In this document: positions 30,453-41,069 of the stretch, piece by piece | Position numbering within the stretch: position 1 is the stretch's first letter | How the letters are laid out: every line of letters starts with the position of its first letter | Assembly: GCA_943787595.1 (NCBI GenBank) | Contig: CALSNA010000002.1 | Coordinates: 1 to 64,000 of the forward strand | Direction of reading: 5' to 3' | Length of the DNA stretch: 64,000 nt | DNA from: an uncultured Pseudomonadales bacterium | GTDB lineage: Bacteria > Pseudomonadota > Gammaproteobacteria > Pseudomonadales > Balneatricaceae | Notes under the pieces: generated by a model | Told to the model about the DNA's origin: nothing | Database searches by the model: none | Seen by the model: the letters and a program-made list of their open reading frames with translations, nothing else | Program-made: the position numbers and the translations under genes

Positions 30453-31688
30453 TTAAAAATTTTGCCTGATCCAGTGCTTAATACTCACCAGGACTGAACC
30501 CACTGAATGGTTGTCTTCGTGACCCGAAGTACGCCCTTCCGATTGTGCTTGACTAGCGTAATGCAATAATCCAACGGCACATGAATAGACTGGATTATGC
30601 AGCAGTTCACTTAAACCGTTGAAACCTTGTGGACGAGCCAGCCGAACGGGCATGTGAAAAATTTCTTCAGCCAGATCCACGGCACCTTCCATCAGAGCAG
30701 TACCACCAGTCATCACCATTCCAGCTGCAATTAGGCCAGCAAATCCACTACGATTTAACTCTTCCTGCACTAAGTCAAACAATTCTTCATAACGCGGTTG
30801 CACTACATCTGCAAGTGCCTGACGCGATAATTCCCGAGCTGGTCGATCACCAACACTCGGCACCTTAATAGTCTCGCCGGCATCCGTCATCTGAGTTAAA
30901 GCACAGGCATAACGAATCTTAATTTCTTCTGCATGCATGGTTGGTGTTCGCAAGGCCATAGCAATATCATTGGTAATTTGATCGCCGGCAATGGGAATAA
31001 CTGATGTATAGCGGATAGCGCCACCAGAAAAAACAGCAATATCAGTGGTGCCGCCACCAATATCAATCATACAGACGCCTAGCGCCTTCTCATCATCTGT
31101 TAATACAGCATAGCTAGAAGCCAGTTGCTCTAATACTAAATGATCCACATGCAAATTACAGCGACCAACACATTTCTCAATATTCTGGGCAGCATTCAAG
31201 GCTCCGGTAACCAGATGAACCTTAGCTTCCAGTCGTACCCCAGACATACCAAGTGGTTCACGAATACCTTCTTGGTAATCAATCACATATTCCTGTGGCA
31301 ATATATGTACAATTTTCTGGTCAGCTGGAATAGCAACTGCCCCAGCCGCATCGATAACCCGATCAATGTCACCATCAGCTACCTCCCCTTCCTGAATTGC
31401 CACGATACCATGAGAATCCCGACTGCTAATGTGTTTACCTGCAATACTCACCGTAACCGAATGAATCTTACAGTTGGACATTAATTCAGCTTCTTCCATC
31501 GCTCGCTCAATAGCATACACAGTGGAATCAATGTTCACCACTACACCGCGCTTAAGACCGCGGCACGGCTGGCTGCCGATACCCAATATTTGCAATGTTC
31601 CATCAGCATTCAGAGCTGCAACAATAGCTACCACCTTAGAGGTACCAATATCTAGACCAACTAACAAATTTTCGTTTGTGGTATCCAT
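30453..31688 (-). CDS. ftsA: Cell division protein FtsA
   Basis: FtsA is an actin-like protein that tethers FtsZ to the inner membrane and recruits late divisome proteins. It has 411 residues. Seen: VGLDIGTSKVVAIVA (ATP-binding phosphate 1 motif), the 1C domain with VTVSIAGKHISSRDS and VEIADGDID-like EVADGDIDRVI, MIDIGGGTTDIAVFSGG, GMVMTGGTALMEG, and a C-terminal amphipathic helix VGSVLVSIKHWIRQNF that should bind the membrane. It lies between ftsQ (gap of 127 bases) and ftsZ. Confidence 0.97.
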   Translation of the reverse strand: MDTTNENLLVGLDIGTSKVVAIVAALNADGTLQILGIGSQPCRGLKRGVVVNIDSTVYAIERAMEEAELMSNCKIHSVTVSIAGKHISSRDSHGIVAIQEGEVADGDIDRVIDAAGAVAIPADQKIVHILPQEYVIDYQEGIREPLGMSGVRLEAKVHLVTGALNAAQNIEKCVGRCNLHVDHLVLEQLASSYAVLTDDEKALGVCMIDIGGGTTDIAVFSGGAIRYTSVIPIAGDQITNDIAMALRTPTMHAEEIKIRYACALTQMTDAGETIKVPSVGDRPARELSRQALADVVQPRYEELFDLVQEELNRSGFAGLIAAGMVMTGGTALMEGAVDLAEEIFHMPVRLARPQGFNGLSELLHNPVYSCAVGLLHYASQAQSEGRTSGHEDNHSVGSVLVSIKHWIRQNF

Positions 31689-31815
31689 TACACTCAGTTC
31701 ACTCCAGCATTCCAGTGATCAATTACCCTAGGCCAAATTACTATCAGGCTTCTCCGATAGTAATTATCAATATCCATGCTTATAGTTAATATTATATCTA
31801 TTCAGGCTTAAGCTA

Positions 31816-32535
31816 TTACTGCCAAGTCACCGCTACTCCATTTGGATAACGAGCATCTATTTGCTGGATCAAGGGAGCTTTTTGCACTAGTTCACTATGG
31901 TAAACAGCAATCATACGGCCCATCCGTTTAAGCACATTATGGCGCCCCAGCAAAACCCTGATGCCATTATTAAGCTGCAATACCAATGTTCCTCGCTGCA
32001 GTAATTCTAACTGAACGATTTGCAACTCCTGGCGACTGAGCAATAAACTCAGTTGTCGGTAAAGACGCTGCATCCGCTTGGCATATTGTGGTAAGCCTAC
32101 TAACCTAGGTAGCCCTTCAATAACCTTCAAATTCTGAAGGGACCAATCAATGATCTGTCCCTGGTGGTTTAAAAAACCAGCCTGATTCCATCTAGCAACA
32201 GCTATTTCACGCTCAGCCTGAACCAATAATAAATCTGGCCAAATACGTTTTACTAACGCACGGTGCACCCATGAATTTTGTTCCATCAGACTACGAATAG
32301 CTCTTAAGTCAAGTTCGAAAAAATGCTGTTGGTAGTAGGATCTAAGTTGGCCTTGTAACTGGATGCGCTGCGCCTTGGACAAGTCTCCTTGCACTATCAC
32401 TTGCTGAATCGACTGATTGACCCAGGGTTGTGATATTTGCCAGACGATCAGTATGATAATCATCAATATTAGCAGCAAGAAAAAACGCTGAAACAGTGCT
32501 TGAAAGTTCATCTGGGCAGACTGAATTTCAATCAT
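31816..32535 (-). CDS. ftsQ: Cell division protein FtsQ
   Basis: FtsQ is a bitopic membrane protein linking cytoplasmic and periplasmic divisome parts through FtsB and FtsL. Its 239 residues have one TM helix (about 16-34, FFLLLILMIIILIVW), then a POTRA domain (QQVIVQGDLSK, LDLRAIRSLMEQNSWV) with the VHRALVKRIWPDLLLVQAER strand typical of FtsQ, and a C-terminal FtsQ domain. The start overlaps the ddlB stop by 8 bases (ATGATTGA), so translation is coupled. The C-terminus IDARYPNGVAVTW is canonical. Confidence 0.93.
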   Translation of the reverse strand: MIEIQSAQMNFQALFQRFFLLLILMIIILIVWQISQPWVNQSIQQVIVQGDLSKAQRIQLQGQLRSYYQQHFFELDLRAIRSLMEQNSWVHRALVKRIWPDLLLVQAEREIAVARWNQAGFLNHQGQIIDWSLQNLKVIEGLPRLVGLPQYAKRMQRLYRQLSLLLSRQELQIVQLELLQRGTLVLQLNNGIRVLLGRHNVLKRMGRMIAVYHSELVQKAPLIQQIDARYPNGVAVTWQ

Positions 32536-33508
32536 ATACCCTTTCCCTATTAGTCAGGGCCTGATTAAGGATAACCAATACCAACTGGCTAAAATCTAAC
32601 CCCACTTGTAATGCTGCGATCGGCATCAAACTATGGTCTGTCATCCCCGGCACAGTATTGACCTCCAGTAACCAGTTTCGGCCCTGCAAATCACGGATGA
32701 GGTCAACGCGCCCCCAACTACGACAATCCAAAGCTGTAAAAGCCTGCAAACAGTCACCTTCCATGTTGACTTGTTGGGCGGCTGTCATAGCGTTATCAAA
32801 TAGATAACGCGTGGTAGTAGAGTAATACTTGGCTTGAAGATCATAGAAACGATTTTCAGTTTGCAATCGAATGGCTGGCAAGGCTTGTCCTGCCAATATA
32901 GCAACAGTGTATTCATCGCCATCAATATATTTTTCAGCCATAACTTGGTGGTCATAGACAGCAGCCACATGATATGCATCTGCCAAATCAAACTGGTTTT
33001 CTACCAAGCTAATACCCAGACTTGATCCTTGGTGTACGGGTTTAACCACCAATGGCAGTCCCAGCTCATCAACCACTTGATGCCAGTTGCTGGAAGCTGT
33101 CAGTGAGCAATAAGCTGGTGTTACTAAGCCCTGACTCTGCCAAATCTGCTTGGTCATTAGTTTATTCATCCCAAGACTGGATGCCAGTACGCCGCTGCCA
33201 GTGTAGGGTATACCCCTCATCTCCAAAAGTGCCTGCAAACGGCCATCTTCACCACCACGCCCATGAACAGCAATAAAGGCTCCATCCATTGAGTGGTCTT
33301 GTAACTGGCTCACGACTTGCTGACCATCACTACCGAGATCAATACCAAAGGCATCAACACCAATCTGTTGCAGACACATCAATATTTGTTGACCACTCAT
33401 CAATGAAATGTCCCGTTCTGCTGAAATACCTCCGTAGATGACGCCATAACGACCACTGGGAACTGATAACCAATCTTGCCAATGTAGAGAATTCAATAGA
33501 TTATTCAT
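32528..33508 (-). CDS. ddlB: D-alanine--D-alanine ligase
   Basis: This ATP-grasp enzyme makes the D-Ala-D-Ala dipeptide for MurF. I chose the start at 33508, which overlaps the murC stop by 8 bases (ATGAATAA) and gives 326 residues; a start at 33535 lies inside murC. Seen: [15 protein letters not shown], the [15 protein letters not shown] loop, [14 protein letters not shown] and [16 protein letters not shown] for ATP and the active site, and [13 protein letters not shown] at the end. It is normally placed between murC and ftsQ. Confidence 0.94.
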   Translation of the reverse strand: MNNLLNSLHWQDWLSVPSGRYGVIYGGISAERDISLMSGQQILMCLQQIGVDAFGIDLGSDGQQVVSQLQDHSMDGAFIAVHGRGGEDGRLQALLEMRGIPYTGSGVLASSLGMNKLMTKQIWQSQGLVTPAYCSLTASSNWHQVVDELGLPLVVKPVHQGSSLGISLVENQFDLADAYHVAAVYDHQVMAEKYIDGDEYTVAILAGQALPAIRLQTENRFYDLQAKYYSTTTRYLFDNAMTAAQQVNMEGDCLQAFTALDCRSWGRVDLIRDLQGRNWLLEVNTVPGMTDHSLMPIAALQVGLDFSQLVLVILNQALTNRERVYD

Positions 33509-34952
33509 GAGCTTGCCCTGCTGACGTTGAATCAACTGTTTGCGCCATCAAGGCTCGGGATATCTGGCCAATATCACCTGCACCCTGAGTCAACAATAAA
33601 TCCTTATCCTGAAGGATATCTTTTAAAATAACTGCAACATCCGCATTTCGATCCACAAATACTGGCTTAATATGTCCCTGCATACAAATACTGCTATTTA
33701 AACTATGTCCATCAGCGCCTTGAATAGGCTGTTCTCCAGCTGGATAAATATCCATTAGCACTAATACATCAACCTGTGATAGCACATCGATGAAATCTTC
33801 ATAAAGATCACGTGTGCGGGTGTATCGATGGGGTTGGTAAACCATCACAAGTCGACGCCCGGGCCAACCTAGGCGAATGGCTTCAATAGTAGCCGCTATC
33901 TCCCTTGGGTGATGTCCATAATCATCGACCAAGGTAGCATAGCCCGTACAGGCTGGATACTGGCCCAAGACCTGAAAACGCCGGTTAATTCCGGTGAATT
34001 GATTCAAGCCTTGATATATAGCAGAGTCTTCAACACCAAAATCCATGGCTACGGCAATGGCGGCCAAAGCATTGAGAACATTGTGCCGTCCTGGCATAGG
34101 CAAACAAATCTGCAAATCTGACCGATCTGGGCGTTGTACTCGGAAATAAGTCTGCATGCCATACTGTTTTATATCAAGAGCACAAATATCAGCTCCTGTA
34201 AAGCCGTAAGTAATCACTGGGCGGCCAATAAGGGGTAATATGTCCTTTACCACTGGATCATCAATGCACACAACCGCTAAACCATAAAAAGGCAGGTTAT
34301 GTAAAAATGCCACAAAGGCTTGTTTAAGGCGGTTAAAATCACCTGAATAGGTGCACATATGATCAGCATCGATATTGGTCACAATGGCGGTCAGAGGCTG
34401 CAAATGCAAAAAAGAAGCATCACTTTCATCAGCTTCAGCAACTAGATAAGCACTAGCACCAAGTTTCGCATTACTATCCGTACTGGTAAGTTTGCCACCA
34501 ATCACAAAGGTTGGGTCCAGCCCCCCAGCCGCCAGAATTGATGCAACAAGACTAGTAGTGGTGGTTTTACCATGAGTACCTGCTACCGCTATACCATGAC
34601 GGTAACGCATCAGTTCCGCCAGCATTTCTGCCCGCTGTACAATGGGAATACGTAATTCACGGGCTGCCAGCAGCTCTGGATTATCTGACTGTATTGCAGT
34701 TGAACTAACTACCACATCTGCACCTTGAATGTGTTCCTGAGCATGGCCGATAAACACGGACACTCCCCGCTCAACCAGGCGTTGAGTTATTGCGCCATCA
34801 TGCATGTCTGAGCCAGTTATCGTATACCCTTGATTACACAGCACTTCAGCAATACCGCTCATGCCTACGCCACCGATACCAACAAAATGAATCTGATTAA
34901 TACGACGCATTTCTGGAATGACATATTGTTTAATATAGTCAGTCTTAACCAT
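33501..34952 (-). CDS. murC: UDP-N-acetylmuramate--L-alanine ligase
   Basis: This enzyme adds L-alanine to UDP-MurNAc. I chose the ATG at 34952, which overlaps the murG stop by 8 bases and has a GAGAGG-like RBS, giving 483 residues; the longer frame to 35063 runs inside murG. Seen: [18 protein letters not shown] (NAD-like fold for UDP-sugar), P-loop [34 protein letters not shown], and [17 protein letters not shown] in the C-terminal domain. murB is not present in this cluster. Confidence 0.96.
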   Translation of the reverse strand: MVKTDYIKQYVIPEMRRINQIHFVGIGGVGMSGIAEVLCNQGYTITGSDMHDGAITQRLVERGVSVFIGHAQEHIQGADVVVSSTAIQSDNPELLAARELRIPIVQRAEMLAELMRYRHGIAVAGTHGKTTTTSLVASILAAGGLDPTFVIGGKLTSTDSNAKLGASAYLVAEADESDASFLHLQPLTAIVTNIDADHMCTYSGDFNRLKQAFVAFLHNLPFYGLAVVCIDDPVVKDILPLIGRPVITYGFTGADICALDIKQYGMQTYFRVQRPDRSDLQICLPMPGRHNVLNALAAIAVAMDFGVEDSAIYQGLNQFTGINRRFQVLGQYPACTGYATLVDDYGHHPREIAATIEAIRLGWPGRRLVMVYQPHRYTRTRDLYEDFIDVLSQVDVLVLMDIYPAGEQPIQGADGHSLNSSICMQGHIKPVFVDRNADVAVILKDILQDKDLLLTQGAGDIGQISRALMAQTVDSTSAGQAHE

Positions 34953-36027
34953 AAGCAACCTCTCGACATACATCAGCCACTGCCTGGGCTGCTTGTGGAT
35001 GAGCGTATTGTCGAGCCCTTTGAGCCATAGTAAGCAATGCACTACGCTGACCAAAATAATCACTTAACAAGGTGGCCAAATGAGCCGCCGTTAACTGTTT
35101 CTGAGGTAGGATCCGAGCTGCCCCAGCAGCTACTAGGGCCTGCGCATTGGCAGTTTGATGGTCATCCACTGCAAACGGATAGGGAACCAGCACTGCTGCT
35201 AAGCCCACACTGCCCAATTCACTCACTGTCAGTGCTCCTGCTCGACACAACACTAAATCAGCCCACGCATAAGCTGATGCCATATTATCAATGTAATCAC
35301 AAACTCGAGCTTCAACCTGTATGTCAGCATATGCCTGGAGAGTGCTGTCCAGATGTTTGGAACCGCACTGGTGCCATAATTGTGGCCGTTGCTGCAACGG
35401 CATGCGGTCTATGGCAGCAGGCACAACTTGGTTGAGAGCCAAGGCACCTAAACTGCCACCTATAATCAGCAGCCTAACAGGCCCAGTACGGCCAGCTAAA
35501 CGCTGACTTGGCTGAGGCAATGCCATAATGGAACTACGAACCGGATTACCGGTACAAATGACACCACTACCCTTAAAACTGCCTAAAAACGCTTCCAATA
35601 CTTGGGTAGCCAAAGGTCGTAAAAGCCGATTGGTCAGCCCTGGGATAGCATTTTGTTCATGAATAACCAGAGGTATACCAAGCATGCGTGCTGCCAACCC
35701 ACCGGGGCCAGAAATAAATCCCCCCATACCCAAAATACATTGAGGCCGCATACGGTGCAATAGCCATAGCACTTGCATCCAAGCCCTTAATAGACGCCAT
35801 GGTGCCAACAACAGCTGACTAAAGCTCTGACCCCGCAAACCACCCAAGATAATATTGTGCAGTGGATAACCAGCTTGCGGAACCAATCGAATCTCGATAG
35901 CACGGCCACTACCCAGCCACTCCACTTGCCAACCCTGGCGGCATATCTGTTCAGCTGTAGCCAGCGCTGGATAAACATGCCCTCCGGTACCAGCTGCCAT
36001 AATCAGTAACTTTGGCGTATCAGCCAT
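34945..36027 (-). CDS. murG: MurG, lipid II-forming GlcNAc transferase
   Basis: MurG transfers GlcNAc from UDP-GlcNAc to lipid I on the inner face of the membrane. It has 360 residues from the ATG at 36027 with a GAGGT RBS; an in-frame GTG just upstream (36030) is an alternative. Seen: [73 protein letters not shown] and [16 protein letters not shown], all hallmark motifs. The start overlaps the ftsW stop, which ends at 36020. Confidence 0.96.
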   Translation of the reverse strand: MADTPKLLIMAAGTGGHVYPALATAEQICRQGWQVEWLGSGRAIEIRLVPQAGYPLHNIILGGLRGQSFSQLLLAPWRLLRAWMQVLWLLHRMRPQCILGMGGFISGPGGLAARMLGIPLVIHEQNAIPGLTNRLLRPLATQVLEAFLGSFKGSGVICTGNPVRSSIMALPQPSQRLAGRTGPVRLLIIGGSLGALALNQVVPAAIDRMPLQQRPQLWHQCGSKHLDSTLQAYADIQVEARVCDYIDNMASAYAWADLVLCRAGALTVSELGSVGLAAVLVPYPFAVDDHQTANAQALVAAGAARILPQKQLTAAHLATLLSDYFGQRSALLTMAQRARQYAHPQAAQAVADVCREVAYG

Positions 36028-37264
36028 CACGGCATACCTCTTGCTGAATATTCTCTATGCTCTTACCGTGGTCAGGCGATAATGATGCTTCCGACTGACC
36101 AGACATAACATCGGTAGCTATTTGCTGCTGGTTCTCTAAATCAATACGCAGCAGGATGCCCAAACTACAGCAACAGGCAAGCATGCTGTTGCCGCCATAA
36201 CTGATAAATGGCAGCGTTAAGCCCTTGACAGGTAGCAAGCCCAAGTTTACACCAATATTGATAAAAGCCTGGATTGCAATCAACAGCACTAGACCATAAG
36301 CCAGATAACTGGCAAATAAGCGATTCAAACGTTCGGCTATCTGACCTATCAGCATACCTCGAGTAATTATAATGCCATACAGTGCAACAACAACTAATAC
36401 GCCCAAGGCACCTAGTTCTTCAGCTAAGACAGAAAAAATAAAATCGGTGTGAGCTTCTGGCAGGTAAAACAGCTTTTGTATGCTATTACCAAGACCTTCT
36501 CCAAACCAACCACCGCGGCCAAAGGCAATCTGGGCCTGAGTCAGTTGATATCCACTACCAAATGGATCAGCCCAAGGATCAAGATAAGCTAACCAACGCT
36601 GTAGGCGATAGGGCTCAAGACGCACAGTTTGATAGGCAATAGCCAAGGTACATGCTAGCACCACAATGACATGTACAAAACGCATACCACTGAGGAAGAA
36701 CATACCCAGCACTGCTGCCATCATTACCACTGCTGCACCAAAATCTGGCTCTAGCAATAGCAACACAATAAAAACGCCCAATACCAGTAGTGATTTAAGG
36801 AAACCAGATATTTGTGTGCGTACCTCAGTCTGACGACGCACAAGGTAGCCTGCTATAAAGATCACCACAGCCAGCTTAGCTAATTCCGATGGCTGTAGCC
36901 CAAAGCCACCTATTGGCAGCCAACGGATACTACCATTCACCTTTCGGCCTAAACCTGGCACCAGCACAATCGCCAATAAAAGAGCTACTAACAGAAGCAA
37001 AAGAGGACCATAACTCTGCCACTTTTGAATCGGAATAAGTAAACACAACCATAATGTTACTCCTCCAAACAATATGAACATCAATTGGCGTTTACTTTGA
37101 TAAAAAGCATCATCATGGCTCAGTGCTGCCATATCAATGGAGGCTGACGTAATCATTACATAGCCGAGCAAACACAGGCAGATGGCTGAAAGCAGTAAAG
37201 TCAAATCTAGTTTCTGACTATTTATTTGCACTGGTTGAGTCATAACATTACGTATCATCAACAT
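36020..37264 (-). CDS. ftsW: FtsW, septal lipid II polymerase (SEDS family)
   Basis: FtsW is a SEDS glycosyltransferase that works with FtsI at the septum. It has 414 residues and about ten membrane helices. Seen: the start TLLLSAICLCLLGYVMITSAS, PSELAKLAVVIFIAGYLVRR, LEPDFGAAVV, the WLAYLDPWADPFGSGYQ loop with the signature QIAFGRGGWFGEGLGNS, PEAHTDFIFSVLAEELG and the conserved end GLLPVKGLTLPFISYGGNS. The ATG at 37264 overlaps the murD stop by one base (TGATG). Confidence 0.96.
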   Translation of the reverse strand: MLMIRNVMTQPVQINSQKLDLTLLLSAICLCLLGYVMITSASIDMAALSHDDAFYQSKRQLMFILFGGVTLWLCLLIPIQKWQSYGPLLLLLVALLLAIVLVPGLGRKVNGSIRWLPIGGFGLQPSELAKLAVVIFIAGYLVRRQTEVRTQISGFLKSLLVLGVFIVLLLLEPDFGAAVVMMAAVLGMFFLSGMRFVHVIVVLACTLAIAYQTVRLEPYRLQRWLAYLDPWADPFGSGYQLTQAQIAFGRGGWFGEGLGNSIQKLFYLPEAHTDFIFSVLAEELGALGVLVVVALYGIIITRGMLIGQIAERLNRLFASYLAYGLVLLIAIQAFINIGVNLGLLPVKGLTLPFISYGGNSMLACCCSLGILLRIDLENQQQIATDVMSGQSEASLSPDHGKSIENIQQEVCRDG

Positions 37265-38619
37265 CACAGAGACTTGGCACAGGCGGTAAAAATATCTCCG
37301 CGCTGTTCATAACTCTCGTACATATCAAAACTGGCACAGGCTGGCGAGAATAGTACCAGGTCTCCGGGGCAGGCCAACTGCCAAGCACGATTCACTGCCT
37401 CTTTTAAATCTATGGCACGGCAGGTTGGAACGTGGGGAGCAAGTACAGTTTCCAAGCGTGGACCATCGCGGCCTATTAATACCGCAGCCCTACCCCAACT
37501 GGCCATTGCCCGACCCAAAGGGGAGAAGTTTGCTCCTTTGCCATCACCACCTGCAATCAGAACTACCTTACCTGAAAGGTCCTGCATCAAGCCATTTATG
37601 GCCGCTAAAGTAGCGCCAACATTAGTGCCTTTAGAATCATTGATGTACGTGACCTTATGCAGGACACGTACCTTTTGACAGCGATGCGCCAAGCCAGTGA
37701 AAGAACGCAGGCAGTCCAACATGGGGGATAATGGTAATCCAGCGGCTGTTCCCAGTGCCAAAGCTGCTAACGCATTGGCAATATTATGCTGCCCAAGCAT
37801 AGCTATATCTGATACCGGCAACAGATGTTTATGGCCGAGCGCAAGCCAGGCCTGACCTTGATATTGACAAATACCGTAATGGTTCAGGTCGGGGGTTCCC
37901 ATAGTAAAGCCAGTTACTTTCACTGCTGTTGGCAATAAAGGCCGTGTTAAAGCATCGTCCAAGTTGATCACAGCGTGTTTACAACCTTGGAAAATGCGCT
38001 GTTTAGCAGCATGATACTCACTCAAATCGGTATAGCGATCCATATGATCTGGGGTTATATTCAATATGGTCGCAACACTTGCCTCTAAATCTGTAGTGGT
38101 TTCCAGTTGGAAACTAGACAATTCCAGCACATATAGGTCAGTTTTATCATGCTCCAATAAGTCCATAGCTGGACAGCCAAGATTACCACCCAACGCTACT
38201 TTTAGCCCAGACTGGGCAACCATGGCACCCAATAATGAAGTTACGGTGCTTTTAGCATTAGAACCGGTGATAGCAACTAGCGGTGCCTCTAACTGACGAG
38301 CAAACAAATCAATATCACCACGTATCAGCACTCCAGCCTGCTCTGCCGCTAGAATGGCAGTTTCCCGGCGACTGACACCGGGACTGACGATCAACTGGCT
38401 GGCACGACAGAATAAATCTGGATCAAATGCCCCAAGATAAACGGGAACATCAGGCATTGCCTGCTGCATAGTTGCAAGTAAAGGCGGTGTACAGCGACTG
38501 TCAGCAACTGCAAAATACTGGCCTTGAGCTGCTAAATAACGAGCACAGGAGTAGCCGGTTTTACCTAACCCAACGATTAGACTGGGACGGTCACTGGCAA
38601 GCGGTCTAGGTATGTTCAT
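37264..38619 (-). CDS. murD: UDP-N-acetylmuramoyl-L-alanine--D-glutamate ligase
   Basis: This ligase adds D-glutamate to UDP-MurNAc-L-Ala. It has 451 residues. Seen: [29 protein letters not shown]-loop [62 protein letters not shown] and a C-terminal [19 protein letters not shown]. The start overlaps the mraY stop (ATGA). Confidence 0.96.
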   Translation of the reverse strand: MNIPRPLASDRPSLIVGLGKTGYSCARYLAAQGQYFAVADSRCTPPLLATMQQAMPDVPVYLGAFDPDLFCRASQLIVSPGVSRRETAILAAEQAGVLIRGDIDLFARQLEAPLVAITGSNAKSTVTSLLGAMVAQSGLKVALGGNLGCPAMDLLEHDKTDLYVLELSSFQLETTTDLEASVATILNITPDHMDRYTDLSEYHAAKQRIFQGCKHAVINLDDALTRPLLPTAVKVTGFTMGTPDLNHYGICQYQGQAWLALGHKHLLPVSDIAMLGQHNIANALAALALGTAAGLPLSPMLDCLRSFTGLAHRCQKVRVLHKVTYINDSKGTNVGATLAAINGLMQDLSGKVVLIAGGDGKGANFSPLGRAMASWGRAAVLIGRDGPRLETVLAPHVPTCRAIDLKEAVNRAWQLACPGDLVLFSPACASFDMYESYEQRGDIFTACAKSL

Positions 38620-39698
38620 CTCAGTTTCAAAGTAGCTAGCCCAATCAGCACTAAGATTACAGTTATAATCCAGAAGCGCACAATAATGCGTGGTTCAGGC
38701 CAGCCTTTTAGTTCGAAATGGTGATGTAAAGGTGCCATACGAAATATTCGCCGGCCAGTCAGCTTGAATGATACCACCTGCAATATTACTGATAGCGTTT
38801 CAGCCACAAAGATACCACCCATGATCACCAGCACTAATTCCTGCCTTATAATCACTGCGATAACTCCAAGGGAAGCACCCAAGGCCAGCGAACCCACATC
38901 TCCCATAAATACCTGTGCAGGGTAGGTGTTAAACCAAAGAAATCCCATACCTGCACCCACTATTGCCCCACAAAAAATAATTAATTCACCAGAACCACGG
39001 ATATAGGGAATATGTAGATATTCAGCAAAACCGATATGACCCGAAACATAGGCAAAAATACTCAAAGCACCAGCAATGAGCACTGTAGGCAATATAGCTA
39101 AACCATCAAGCCCATCGGTCAAGTTAACAGCATTAGAAGTTCCCACAATAACAAAATAGGTTAATACCAGGTAAAAAATACCGATATCCATACTTACGTG
39201 CTTGAAAAATGGCACATTCAAAGCTAATTCCTGAGGTGCTGAGGCGGTGTTATACAGAAACAGTGCTGTACCAATACCTGCTAATGACATCCAGAAATAT
39301 TTCCAGCGGGCACTTAAACCACGAGAACTCTGTGCCATGACTTTGCGGTAATCATCAATCCAGCCCACAGCACCAAACATTCCTATCACCCAAATACAAA
39401 CCCAGATATAACGGTTACTCAAATCGCCCCATAACAGGGTACTAAGCAATATGGCTATTAGCATCAACGCACCACCCATGGTAGGCGTACCCGCTTTAGC
39501 CAAGTGCGTGTTTGGACCATCACTACGAATAGACTGACGAATTTGGCGATATTTAAGGTGTTCAATCATATAGGGACCTATGAACATAGCAATAAACAAA
39601 GCTGTCAGAACACCCAGAATGCCACGCATAGTCAGGTAATTCAGTACCGAAAAACCTATGTAATATTGGGATAAATAATCAGCTAACCATAACAACAT
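38616..39698 (-). CDS. mraY: MraY, lipid I-forming phospho-MurNAc-pentapeptide transferase
   Basis: This integral membrane enzyme attaches phospho-MurNAc-pentapeptide to undecaprenyl phosphate. It has 360 residues and about ten TM helices. Seen: [13 protein letters not shown], the Mg-binding [38 protein letters not shown], and the C-terminal [19 protein letters not shown]. All catalytic Asp and His residues are present. It lies between murF (6-base gap) and murD. Confidence 0.97.
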   Translation of the reverse strand: MLLWLADYLSQYYIGFSVLNYLTMRGILGVLTALFIAMFIGPYMIEHLKYRQIRQSIRSDGPNTHLAKAGTPTMGGALMLIAILLSTLLWGDLSNRYIWVCIWVIGMFGAVGWIDDYRKVMAQSSRGLSARWKYFWMSLAGIGTALFLYNTASAPQELALNVPFFKHVSMDIGIFYLVLTYFVIVGTSNAVNLTDGLDGLAILPTVLIAGALSIFAYVSGHIGFAEYLHIPYIRGSGELIIFCGAIVGAGMGFLWFNTYPAQVFMGDVGSLALGASLGVIAVIIRQELVLVIMGGIFVAETLSVILQVVSFKLTGRRIFRMAPLHHHFELKGWPEPRIIVRFWIITVILVLIGLATLKLR

Positions 39699-39704
39699 GA
39701 CTAT

Positions 39705-41069
39705 TCAATCCCCATGGACTAATAAAGATTTCACGATTCGTTCCATCCCTGCACTGCGCGATCCCTTAACCAGATAAGTGATATTAGGTTGTCTAAATTG
39801 TTTTAGGGCAGGCACTATTTCGACATTACTTTGCAAGGCCATACCTTGTTTACCACCGTGTTCAATAAAGCTATCCCCCGCTTGAGCCGCCAAAGAACCA
39901 ACTGTAAAAAAATATTCAATACCCGCTTCAGCGACTTGTTGCCCAATCTTTCGGTGCAGGAGCTGAGCATCAGAGCCTAGCTCAGCTAGATCACCTAAAA
40001 TCATACAGCGGCCTCCTGGCTGTAATTGCAGCACCTGGATCGCTGCCATCACCGAAGCTGGGTTAGCATTGTACGTATCATCAATCACACTGCAACCGTC
40101 ACTGAGCGGGTGATACTGAAGCCGACTATTAAATGGCACACAATGGCGCAGCCCGTCAGCAACCTGCTGCAGGGATAGACCACTAGCCAGTGCTGCTCCA
40201 GTGGCAGCCAGGCTATTGGCTACATTGTGACGGCCAATTAAGTTCAACTCCACGGTTACTTTGTTGAGACCATAGCAGATTTCAAATTGACTGCCATAAG
40301 CACCTAAAGACATATTTCTGGCATGTATGTCCGCTGCTGTATCAGTCAAGCTAAAACTAATCACACTACGGCTGCCTGCCAGTGCTTGCCAAACCCCAAA
40401 GTGAGGGTCATCCCAGTTTAGTACAACTGTACCATCAGACCGCAAACCAGAGACAATTTCACCCTTGGCCTTGAGCACTCCTTGCAAACTACCAAAACCG
40501 GATAAATGGGACAAACTTGCATTGGTCAATATTGCAATGTGAGGTTGCACCATAGAATTGGTAAATGCGATCTCGCCGACATGATTGGCACCCAGCTCAA
40601 ACACGTGGTAATCTGCATTCGTATCCATGTTCCACAAGGTCAGTGGCACACCAATATCATTATTGAGATTGCCTTCAGTAACTTCGACCCGACCTGATTC
40701 AGCCAGTATTTTTGCCAGCATTTCTTTAACAGTAGTTTTTCCACAACTACCAGTCACTGCAATCACCTTACCAAGCAGACTTTGGCGTCTGATTTTTGCC
40801 AGTTGTCCCAAAGCGTAGCGCATATCACGTACCACTAGTTGAGGTAGGTCACACTCTGCCTCAGTGGTTACGAGTGCTGCGGCAGCGCACTTAGATTGGG
40901 ACTGAAGAATAAAGTCGTGACCATCAAAATTAGGCCCTATTAGGGCTACAAACAAGTCACCAGCCTGCAGCGTCCGGGTATCAGTACACAAACGACTGAA
41001 GCAAGCATCATCAGTAAACCGAATAGCCCCCAGTTGAGTTGCCAGTTTAGCCAGGCTATAGCTTGTCAT
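39705..41069 (-). CDS. murF: MurF, D-Ala-D-Ala-adding ligase
   Basis: This enzyme adds D-Ala-D-Ala to UDP-MurNAc-tripeptide. The start at 41069 overlaps the murE stop by 4 bases (ATGA), giving 454 residues; an ATG at 41087 lies in murE. Seen: P-loop VTGSCGKTTVKEML, NLNNDIGVPLTLW, ELGANHVGEIAFT, LTNASLSHLSGFGS, IDDTYNANPASVMAA and GDLAELG, all standard. Confidence 0.95.
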   Translation of the reverse strand: MTSYSLAKLATQLGAIRFTDDACFSRLCTDTRTLQAGDLFVALIGPNFDGHDFILQSQSKCAAAALVTTEAECDLPQLVVRDMRYALGQLAKIRRQSLLGKVIAVTGSCGKTTVKEMLAKILAESGRVEVTEGNLNNDIGVPLTLWNMDTNADYHVFELGANHVGEIAFTNSMVQPHIAILTNASLSHLSGFGSLQGVLKAKGEIVSGLRSDGTVVLNWDDPHFGVWQALAGSRSVISFSLTDTAADIHARNMSLGAYGSQFEICYGLNKVTVELNLIGRHNVANSLAATGAALASGLSLQQVADGLRHCVPFNSRLQYHPLSDGCSVIDDTYNANPASVMAAIQVLQLQPGGRCMILGDLAELGSDAQLLHRKIGQQVAEAGIEYFFTVGSLAAQAGDSFIEHGGKQGMALQSNVEIVPALKQFRQPNITYLVKGSRSAGMERIVKSLLVHGD